A stretch of 64,000 nucleotides of DNA from Prorocentrum cordatum (lineage: Eukaryota; Sar; Dinophyceae; Prorocentrales; Prorocentraceae): the NCBI GenBank assembly GCA_963575745.1, contig CAUYUJ010018575.1, positions 124,501-188,500 of the forward strand, written 5' to 3'. Position numbers and translations under genes: made by a program. A model generated the notes under the pieces. It was not told where the DNA came from. It made no database searches and saw nothing but the letters and a program-made list of their open reading frames with translations. Positions 20,552 to 29,800 of the stretch are shown here, piece by piece (the stretch's first letter is position 1; every line of letters begins with the position of its first letter).

Positions 20552-22287
20552 GGAGCGATCAAGGTGGTACCCGTCTACGCTTTTCGTGCCGGTCGTATGT
20601 CGTGGGGCGCCCCTGGTCGTCCCGGCGGGGCGGGCGTGGCGCGCCGGCCATGTGCGGCCAACGCCGCCAGTGCCGCCATCGCTCGCGCCGCTCCCGCTTT
20701 TCTTGTCTGCTCTGGCTGCCTCCTGGTTGGCCCGTTGTCCAGCAGCACGCCCGGCGAGCGGCTGTCTGGGGAAGGGGTTCAGCTTACGTGGCTCTGGCTC
20801 CCATATGTTGCCATCTTTGGCTTTGTCGGGGAAGGCTGGCCGACGAGGCTCTCTCGAGCCGCGGGGGACCAGCGTTGTCCGTGGCCTTCCTTGCATGCTC
20901 TCTGGCTTTGGGCGGGGTTGCAAAGCCCTCCGGTGTGCCTTGCCTTGTAATGTGTGATTGGGCGATCTGCAGGCTGCCATTTGTGTGTCAATGCGGTTGT
21001 GTAGCAAGGGGTAGTTTATGGAAGTCGGGAGCACTTGTTGCTGTTTTCAGCTTGGCCCCTTTTTGTCTCGGCCCGGCGTCGCAAGCAAGCAGGCGCGCAA
21101 GTACGCTCATGTGGGTTGTCGTGTGTGGTGCTGTCGCTATGCAAGCAAGCGAGCTGTTTTGATATGCCCTGTGTCCGCAGGCGCGCGTTGTTACTTCGAC
21201 ATGCTTTGTCTACCCACCTTATACCTCTGTCCGGTGAGAGTCCACGCAACTGCACTTCGTAGCATCCAGGGTTCACGAGCCAGCGTGTTGCCGTAAGGGA
21301 GAATGAGAGTCCAGTGTGCCCCCCTCCTCCCCTCCTCCTTGTCCCTTCTTCTCCGCTCTGGGCCCTTCCCCTCCCTCCTGCCCTCGCCCGTCCTTGCCTG
21401 CCCCTCCCCTTTCCCCTCCCCTGTCCCCCCTTTTCCCTTGGGCCTCCATGCATTGGGTAGAGCAGTGAGTGATGGGTAGCAGGAGCAGTCTCGCTCGCCC
21501 TTGCGCTTGTGCTTGTCTGCTTTTGCAAAAGTGCGGGTGGTTCTGGGGCGGGGCTGGCCGTCGAGGCTCCTTTGAGTCATGGGGGTCAGCGTCGTCCATG
21601 ACCGCCCTGTATCGCCTCTTGTGTTGTCTTCTCTGCTGTGTGCCTGGCCTTCTGCGGGGGGGGCGCTCTTTCGCTATTGACGTTCCCGATACTTCACTGG
21701 CGCTCTGGTAATAACATATGCCGTGGTCCTGTAAGGCCGTTGTGGCTACCGCAGTGCAGCCAAGCATGTCATGTGCAGCGTAATGGGGAAATGGGTCTGG
21801 CAGCGTCTGTGGAGGCATGGGGGAGGTGAGGGTGAGGCGCCCGTGCGGCTGTGCAGCAAGGGTCGGTGTGAATGGGGCAGGGGCACCTGATGCTGCTTTT
21901 CGTTTATCCCGTGTTCTATTGGCCCGGCGTGGCTTTAGCGGCGCGAACAAGCAAGCGCGCAAGCACATTCAAGCGGGGTGTCGGGTGTTGTGTGTCGCGT
22001 GGTGTGTTGTGAGCGCGTGCGTGCTCGGCACACGCTGTCACGTGCTTCGGGTGACGGCTGCATGAGTATCTTGGCACTCGGCTCTCCATCTGATTGCGTT
22101 TTCTCTGCTACTCCTGCTCATCACGCAGGTTTCTGCTCTTGCAGGGGGCCTGTCCGTCGGCGCACCCCAGGGTCGCCGGGGGGGAGTGTCGTCTGAAGCT
22201 AGTCTCATTCAACTTCTTCCTCCTCCTCCTCCTTCCTCCTCCTGCTCCCCTCCCCTCCTCGTGCGGCTAGCACGCAGGGCGTAACCA
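20552..22287 (+). other. Retroposed sequence of unknown coding content, with a diverged duplication
   Basis: Sequence downstream of the leader dimer. 20820-21160 and 21540-22030 are diverged direct repeats: GGCTGGCCGACGAGGCTC against GGCTGGCCGTCGAGGCTC, and CGGTTGTGTAGCAAGGGG against CGGCTGTGCAGCAAGGGT. Open frames of up to about 130 codons have no recognised content. 21310-21450 is CT-rich. Confidence 0.45.
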
Positions 22288-23499
22288 GTGATGCCCCTGC
22301 AGCTTCTCTCGCTCGCGAGCCGCCCGGCAGCGCGCCCGCCGGTGCCCCCGGCGCCAGCCATGGCTTCCTCGAGCGATGATGAGCCCCTCGTGGCGCTCCC
22401 CCGCCCGGCGGGCCCCGGCCCGGCGCCCGCCCCCGGGGACGCGCCTGGCCGCCGTGTCCGGCCCGGCGGGCTTGGCCGGGGCCGGCCGCCAACGACAACG
22501 GCGCGCGCGGCGCTTGAGGCGCGGAGTCGGCATTCTCTCCACGTAAGAGACCATGGGCCAATCACTTCGGAGGCCATGGGTGATGCCCACCGAGCGACTG
22601 GTGTTAAGCCCCTTCAGACGTTTGTTTATTTTGTCAAGCAGAGGTCCCGTGGTACAGGGGATACCCGCATTGGTAACGTGAGTAGCCCCTTCTTTTGTGA
22701 AAATGGTGAGCCCCTTACCTTTGAACGGGCCTTGGCGGGGGTCAACACCCACGACGCCTCTAAGGAAGATGATTTATTTTTTGCAGCATCTGACCTTTGC
22801 GTAGCCCTCGGAGCGGCCACTCCCACTGAACGGATAGCAGTCCACATTTGGTCACAATATACTCGTAGTGCACAGTTCGTATCGTGTGTTGCGACTGCCG
22901 CCAGAGACCCTCATGTCAGTGCGATCGCTAATGTGGGACACAAAGCGTTAGAAGCCGTGCTTTCATCAGCGTGCTTGGATGGTCCGTGCCTTCCTCGTAA
23001 GATCCTTCCTAACGGTAGGTCGAAGACCCCAAACATAGATGCAGGTCAGCAAACTGCTGGATCTATTGGCGGTCTGCTGCGGGCCTTGCAAGTAGCCGCC
23101 GAGCGTTGCCTGGCTGACAGACCCAAAGCCAGCTGGGCAGAGGTCAAAGGTCTGTGCCGGGTCTTACAGGCACGCAACCTCATGCCCAATCATTGCGCGA
23201 TTGCGCTACACCTGGCAGGCTTAGCCGATTTGTCAGATTTCTCAGCGGCTGAGCCCACAATGGAAGGCACGAACACCCGTCTAGCATTGAGCATCTTAGA
23301 TGAGGACGCTGCTGCAAGGGAACTCAATCTCACGGCCCCGGAGGGGCGGCTCTTGATCCGGATCCTGGCCTGCCAGTGGTGGGTAGTCTGCTCGGCGGTG
23401 TATTTTGGAGCCTCGACCGCTTGGAGATTTGAATCCCGGCTGCATGCAGATTCTGTGCGCCTCGCTGAGGCTTGCAAGGGCAAGCGCAAAAGGTCCTGA
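22288..23499 (+). CDS. Intact ORF of unknown function (403 aa; alternative start at 22361 gives about 378 aa)
   Basis: I do not recognise the family. The N-terminal 90 residues are Pro/Ala/Arg-rich and low complexity; MASSSDDEPL at 22361 is an attractive start. From GPITSEAMGD (about residue 90) onward the sequence is balanced and globular-looking, with lower GC than its surroundings, including FVYFVKQRSRGTGD, FFCENGEPLTFERALAGV, AVHIWSQYTR, NIDAGQQTAGSIGGLLRAL and RLLIRILACQWWVVCSAVYF (a short hydrophobic patch). It ends in a basic KGKRKRS tail, possibly a nuclear signal. No stop interrupts it and no intron is needed. A 48-bp palindrome follows 61 bases after the stop. It could be a host gene, a retroposed gene or a mobile-element accessory gene. 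Confidence 0.6.
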   Translation: MMPLQLLSLASRPAARPPVPPAPAMASSSDDEPLVALPRPAGPGPAPAPGDAPGRRVRPGGLGRGRPPTTTARAALEARSRHSLHVRDHGPITSEAMGDAHRATGVKPLQTFVYFVKQRSRGTGDTRIGNVSSPFFCENGEPLTFERALAGVNTHDASKEDDLFFAASDLCVALGAATPTERIAVHIWSQYTRSAQFVSCVATAARDPHVSAIANVGHKALEAVLSSACLDGPCLPRKILPNGRSKTPNIDAGQQTAGSIGGLLRALQVAAERCLADRPKASWAEVKGLCRVLQARNLMPNHCAIALHLAGLADLSDFSAAEPTMEGTNTRLALSILDEDAAARELNLTAPEGRLLIRILACQWWVVCSAVYFGASTAWRFESRLHADSVRLAEACKGKRKRS

Positions 23500-23560
23500 C
23501 CGTGCTTGGCCTGCAGAAAAGTTGGAGGAAAAGCGCTCCCCACCGGCCTCAGGGGTGTGG

Positions 23561-23608
23561 TGGGCGAATTTCTGACGTTAAGGGCCCTTAACGTCAGAAA
23601 TTCGCCCA
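23561..23608. repeat. 48-bp perfect palindrome with no loop
   Basis: TGGGCGAATTTCTGACGTTA, then AGGG, then the exact inverse to 23608. A degenerate third copy of the arm, GGTGAATTTCTGTCG, follows at about 23624. It could be a transcription end element, the joined ends of a transposon or a fold-back sequencing artefact. Confidence 0.9.
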
Positions 23609-23816
23609 GGGGACTTGCCCCGCGGTGAATTTCTGTCGTCTTGAGCTTTTTAACATCAGGTAACTGCCCCGGGCATCCTTGAGGCGCACCCGTGCCTTGT
23701 GCCGTGATTTGTCGCTTATCTAATTGGTCATGCAGTACCTCGTTGCAGTCGTGTTTGCAGAGTCGCCGGCCGTCTGTCGGGCAGCCTCCGGCTGGCCCGG
23801 GAGGGGGGTGGGGCCG

Positions 23817-23904
<88 letters not shown>
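23817..23904. repeat. TCG trinucleotide tract 1
   Basis: Nearly pure TCG/GTC repeat with one phase break near 23858. Confidence 0.95.
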
Positions 23905-24349
23905 GGTGCCCCGCCGTTGCTGCTGCCGCCGTCGTCGGTGTTCTTATCCAGCCACTTGCGCTGACGCATGCAAGCAGTTTGCATTCACCACGATCGGGGA
24001 TCCTCTCGGTGTGCACTTGATGTGATGGGGGTGTTTCTGTGTTTGCAAGCTCGGCTTCTCTGCCGTTCTATGGGACGATCAGGCATGGGGCAGAGAGCGT
24101 CGCCAAATTTGTCCACCCCTCCTGGTTCTCCTTGGCCCCCTCCCTCCTTCCCTCCCCGCCCTGCTCCCCGCTCTCTCTCCCCCCCCTGTCTCTCCGTTAC
24201 CTTGTCACCACCGCCGCTCCATCATCATTGATTCGTGGAGAGCGTGGGCGGGAGTGCGAGTCACGGCTTGTAGCACTCGTTTTGTTGGACGTCTTCGTCT
24301 GCAGCAGCGAGCTCACCTCTGGCCTGGGAGGGGGCGGGTGTCCTCGGCG

Positions 24350-24372
24350 TTGTCGTCGTCGTCGTCGTCGTC

Positions 24373-24439
<67 letters not shown>
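24350..24439. repeat. TCG trinucleotide tract 2, inside the LINE-A1 5' UTR
   Basis: Long GTC/TCG run absent from the corresponding position of LINE-A2. Confidence 0.95.
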
Positions 24440-24444
<5 letters not shown>

Positions 24445-24711
24445 CGTGCCCCTGGGGGAGCTCTACCTTTCGTGGGCGTTCCGCTAATCTTGTCCCCATG
24501 CCTGTTTGTTGCTGCTTTCGACCGTTGTTGTACACCGTGCGGTGCCCTCCCCCCCACCCCCGTACCTGCTGTCCGGCCGCCCTCGCTGGGCGTGCGCGGG
24601 GAGGAGGTCGGGTTTGCTCCCGCGCCCCGTGTTGCCTCCGCTGTCCTTTTTCGGCCCAGCGGCCACGAGGGTAGGACGCCCTGGCGCCGCTTCGGCTGGG
24701 CCGTCGCGCCC

Positions 24712-26334
24712 ATGGGGCGCTCGCGCCGCCGCCGCGATGATAGCCGCAGTCGCTCCGGGCGCCGGCGCCGCCGCACCCCATTGCGGCGTCGCCCCAGCTC
24801 CACGTCATCTTGTAGTCCTACGCCACTGGCAGAGTCGGCGGTGGAGGCCCCATCGCCCGGCCGGGAGGGCGTCCCTGGCCCCCTCAGCCCGCACACGCCC
24901 CTGCAGCGCCCCCCCGGCGTCTGGGACCACCCCGAGTTCCCTGGCGTCAGCACCAAAGCTGTGGGCACGCCCCAGGCGCAGCCCGCCCTAGGCTTCTCCT
25001 CCCAGCTGGGGTCTCCAGTGCCACGGTCCCCGGCGACGCCAGTCAGGAGAGCCCGCCTGTCTCCGGCGCCTACCTCGCCTGGCCAGGCGCTCCACAGCTC
25101 GCCAGGTCCGCCGCTCCATAGCCCGCCAGGCTTGCCACCGGGCTGGGAGTCCAAGCGCGACCTCGCGGGCGCCCTTTTCTTCTTCAACCGGGCGACTAAC
25201 GAGTCTCAGTGGGAGCACCCGGCGACGGCGCCGCCACCGCCGCCGCCGCCGCCGCCACCCCCGCCCTCGCGTGAGCCCGCCCACCCGAGCGTGCCCGCCA
25301 AGCCTGCCCCTGCCTCCACCCAGCCGGCTGTGGTGGCGCTGGCGCCGTCTCCCGCCAGCGTGGCGCCAGTCCTGGGGCCAGGCCCCCTGCCGCCTACCCC
25401 GGTCGCGGCCGCTGCCCCGGCCAACAGCGAGGCGTCCAGTGCTCTCAAGGCGGGTTCCCCCGTTCCTGGCCCGCTGGGCGCGTCCCGCGAGGAGGAGCTC
25501 AGGCAGATCAGGCTGGAGCTCGAGGCTCTCCAAACCGAGCGCGCCCAGTGGGACGAATTCACCTCATCTTCCACTGGGTTGAAGTTCTGGTTCCACGTGG
25601 CGTCGGGGACCATCGCGCCCACGTGCCCCCCAGAGCTCCTCCAGCGCGCGGCACGCAGCTCCGCCCTCAAGGCCAGGCTGGAGGCCTTGTCGTCGCCGGG
25701 GGCCGCGTCTGGCACGCATGCGAGCCCATGCCTGGGGTCGGGTCCGGCTTCCCGTCCGGGCGGTTCCGCCGGAGCCGTCCCGCCTTTGGGCCATGCTTCG
25801 CCCTCCCCGGCTGCCCCTCATGGCTTGCTGCGTGAGGTACCTGAGGAACCCGGCGTGCCCCCAGTCAGTGGTCCCTACTTTGCCGGTAGCCCTTCGGTCC
25901 CTGCCAGCCTCCCCAGCAGCGGCGGTCCAGCGGCATCCACCCCAGCCTGGGCGGCTGGCCAGCCGCCGGGCCCCGGCGCGGCTGTGAGCGCGGCAGTATC
26001 GGCCCAGGTGCATGCCAACTCGGCTCCCGCCGCGTCCCCCGCGCCGTCTCGCTCCCTTGAGCCAAAAATGGCTTGATCGCTCCCTTGAGCCAAAATCCAG
26101 CTGCTGAACCGCCGGCTTGGGACCGTGATCGTTCGCGGTGGCCGGGCGGTTTTGGACACGTGGATTGAAGAATTGATCCTCTTCCTAGGGCCCGTGACCG
26201 ATTTACAGTCGCCCGTCCCTCCGGCCTCATCCGCGTCCCTGCTCTGCGCGCCGGCCCCCAAGAGGTCGGCGCGGCAGATCTTGAGCGAAGCGGAAGCCGC
26301 CGACCAGGGTGGAGGCCCGCGGGCCTTCCAGTAA
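24712..26334 (+). pseudogene. LINE-A1 ORF1, WW-domain protein, interrupted
   Basis: The start MGRSRRRRDDSRSRS gives an Arg/Ser-rich N-terminus like the Arg/Asp-rich start of LINE-A2 ORF1. A WW domain lies at 25132-25221 (LPPGWESKRDLAGALFFFNR, then QWEHP), with both Trp, the central aromatics and the final Pro. After a poly-Pro stretch and an acidic helix, a second WW-like segment starts WDEFTS near 25549 and continues FWFHVASGTI...PPEL. Codons equivalent to about 110 residues of LINE-A2 ORF1 are missing at about 26050 and replaced by an antisense spliced-leader cassette with a TGA at 26074-26076. Homology resumes at IQLLNRRLGTVIV...IEELILFLG (from about 26096) in another frame. It probably acts in the retrotransposon RNP; the WW domain would bind Pro-rich partners. 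Confidence 0.7.
26056..26096 (-). other. Antisense spliced-leader cassette in LINE-A1 ORF1
   Basis: Reverse strand: ATTTTGGCTCAAG, then GGAGCGATCAAG, then CCATTTTTGGCTCAAG, then GGAGCG. The 25 bases at 26072-26096 are the exact reverse complement of 20539-20563, including the 12 bases after the leader, so both loci share the same leader-plus-5'UTR unit. Confidence 0.8.
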
Positions 26335-26897
26335 GGGCGGGCTGCTGACTGCCCCCCGCTCGGCTTGCATTGGCGCCGTGTGAATTTTCGGCGGGACACC
26401 CCGCTACATGTCCTCTGTTTTTTCACAGCCACTGGAAGCCTTATGAACCGTATTGTTTGCAGCGTAGCGGTAAAACATGCGTGTCCAACACAGTGCCGCC
26501 ACGTGCGTGTGTGCCCTTGTCTGGCGCGTGCGCCCTGCAGCCCGCGTTGCATGCTGACGTGCTCCTTGTTAGCGTGCGCGCGAGTATGGTCCTCCATGCA
26601 GTGTCTCGGCAGCTTTGCAATCAGGGAGTCCGTGCGCGCATGACCGAGTTGGTTGATCAGTGTTGCAGTTGCTCTTGAGTTGTGCTTCACAGTCCTTGAC
26701 ACGCACCGGCTCGCTGATTGAGGCCGTCCTTGCCCCGTGTACGTGCGTGCAAGGTTTACCATGCATGCTGTCATCCTCTCTGCGCCCCGCCACGTCCTGC
26801 CCGTCTCGCTCCGCCCTCAGCCGTGCAGCGGCCACGCGGCGAACCCGCCGTGCCGCCCGCGGGGGCGCTCGCCGCGCAGGGCGGGAAGTGTCCAGCC

Positions 26898-29800
26898 ATG
26901 GACTCCTGTGGGCCTGAATGCCCCGCAAAACCTCTGCGTGACTTGATCTTGCGCTGGCTTGGCACGGAGAGCCGCGGCCTAGAAATGTGTGCGCTCGCCA
27001 AAGACTGCGATGCACTGCTAGCTACCTGCCCCTCCCTCCCGCCCCCTCTCTTGCTCTGCTGCAACGGGGCTGCCGCTCCGCTTGCGGCCCTGGTGTCCGC
27101 ACTTTCGTCGCTGCTGCGCCGGGAGGTCGCGCCCTCGCTAGCGCGCGCGGGCTTGCGCCAGCAGCCCCGGCAAGTTGTCTCCCCGTACGCTGGGGGAATC
27201 CGGCTGGGGGACGCCGTCCCGTCGCGCCCCGCCGAGGGGCCCGAGCCCTGTAGCTCCGTCCGCCTGGAGGTGCTGAACCCCGGCCGCCTGGGCTTCCTGG
27301 CCCTGGGCACTGATGTGTTCTTGGAGTGGCGCCTCCACGCTGTCGCCCACGTTTTATCCGGGAGTGGCGCCGACATTTGCGTGCTTCCGGGTGCGCGCCT
27401 GCCTCCTGGGGCAGTTCTGCCGGCGGGCTTCCCATTCTCGTGGCTGGGCCCACGATCGGTCTCTTGGGGCGCGGTCGGTATTTTTGTGCGCACCGAGATT
27501 GTCTCGCTCCTCCGCCCTCTCCCTGACTTGTCCTCTGACCGCGCTCAGTGGTTTGAGTTCTGGGGTGATGCTGCTCCCGGCGCGCCGACTCCTGGCCCGA
27601 GCTTTGTTTTCTGCGCGTGCTACCCCGCCCCGGGCGGCGATGTGGCGACGTGGTCGGCTATTGTTTCCTCCGTCACTGAGGTACGCGCGCGCCACCCGGG
27701 TGCGCGCGTCCTGATCTGTGGCGATGGTAACGTCCACCTGTCCTACGTCTTGCAGCATCCTCCTGGCTGTGCTTGCCTCCACTGCCGCCAGTCGGCGCAA
27801 GACCGCACCATCGAGGCTATGATCACCGCCGCCGGCTTTGTGGCGTGCAACCCGCCAGTTGCCACGCATGACTCGGGCACGTGCATCGACCTGATCCTCG
27901 CCGAGCGCCACTGTCTCATTCCTGTTACTGTCGCCCATGCGAGTGGTGTAGATTCGGACCATCGGTTGGTCTCGTGTTCGTTCCCGTGCGCCTTCCGCCC
28001 CCCGCAGCTGTCAGGGCTGTGTCGCGTGACGTGGCGCACAGATGGCCAGTGGGACGATGTGCTGCTCGCCGTGGCGCCTGTCCTGGCGTACCTGGCTGAC
28101 GCCGTCGAATCCCTCATTGCCTGTGAGTGGCTGCGCCCTCCGTGGAGCGGGGGGGGCGCCACTAAGAAGCAGCGCCGCGCTTTATTGGACGCGGCCGCTT
28201 GGGCGCGCGACGTGATTTACGTGCTGGCTGGGTTCGCGGCGGGGGCGACTAAGGCGTCCGCGGCAGCCCCCGTGCGCCCGAGTAGGCCTCCGCTAGACCC
28301 CGACGCGTACGAATCGCAAGCTGCTTTTAAAAGGGCTGTTGCGCAAGCCGCGTGGGCCGAGCGCCACCTGGCGTTTAAGCGCTTCTCCGACCTCCGCACG
28401 GTCTCCCCTGGTTTGGCCGAGCGGTTTCTTTCGGAATTTTTTCGGTCGCGGAACCCCTTTGAAATTGCGTTGGCCGACCCGGTCGATGGGCACCCCCTCA
28501 GTGTGGAGGAGATGCTCGAGGCATTGCAGACTGACATGATGGACCGCGTGCGCAATGATTTCCCTTGTAACCCGGAGGAGCAGCGCGCGCAGGCCTGCGC
28601 GGTTTCGGCGATCCGGTCGGTTGGCGCTGGCCCTGCCTCTCCGGGCCTCGCCCTTTACTCGACCACTGAGGTGGATGCCGTCTTAGACAGCTTGAAGACC
28701 ACCTCCTCCGCGCTCCGCGGGTGTTTCGCTTCTGTCCGGTCGGCGGTGCCAGAGGGCCGCAGGGTTACCCTAGCCCTCGCGAACCTTTCCCGGCAGTGCG
28801 CCATTACGAGCACCCTGTGGTCGAGCCGGCAGGTGACTCCCCTGCACAAGTCGGGCCCCCGCGTCGTCCGCTCCACTTTGTGCTTGCGCCCGATTTCTAT
28901 TTCGGCGGTCATGACGTCTGTCGTGGATGGCCTGTGGACGTTGCGCAACGCCCCGCTGTTACAGGCGTACTGCGGAGTGGCCCAACAGGGCGGAGTGGGT
29001 GACCCCCTCTCTCTCCTCCTGGCTCTTCTCCTTCATGCCCAACTCCGCTGTGCCCAGGGCCTGCCCACATATTGGGCGGTCACGGATCTTCAGTGGGCGT
29101 TTGATGTTGCCTCCCACCCCGCCATGCTCCTGAATGCCTACGAAGCAGGTGTCCGTGGCCATGATTGGCTTCTCCTTGACGATTTTATGTCGTCCGACAA
29201 CCAGTACATTGCGCTTCGCGGCCACATCTCTTCTTTGTTTTCGCTTGGCGGCGGCACGGCGCAGGGCCGTAGGTTCAGCGTGGGTGTTTTCAACGCGCAG
29301 CTCAAGTGGCTGGCGGAGGAGGTGTATCGCGTGCTGCCTGGGAGCTGTGCTGCTTGGGTTGAGCCCCACCTGCGGCGTTTGTGCTTAGCGCTTCCTGTGC
29401 CTGATTCCCCTGCCGCGTGTGGGCCAGCGCCGCCAGCTGTTGGGGGCGACCTCGAAGCCTTGGCTGTCGAGGTGGCGTCGGCAGCTGCCGCGGAGCAGGC
29501 GCCCTTCCCGAGTGCCGTGCGCGCGATGATGCGCGGTGCCCTGCGGCTAGCTTCTGAGGCCGACAGGGCCTACTTGATGGACCGCCTGGGCACGGGCCTT
29601 TTGCCCCCACTGCAGTTTGTTGATGACCTCACGGTTGCCACATCCTCGCCGGGGGCTCTCCGAGCCATCGTGTCGCGGGAGCCATGGTCAGCCTGCTCGC
29701 GGTACGCTAGCCGCACCCGGTCCATGTTTAATTACAAGACGGGGAAAACCGCGGCCATGGTGATCCTTGACAGCCCCCCGCCGGGGGACATCGGCTGCCC

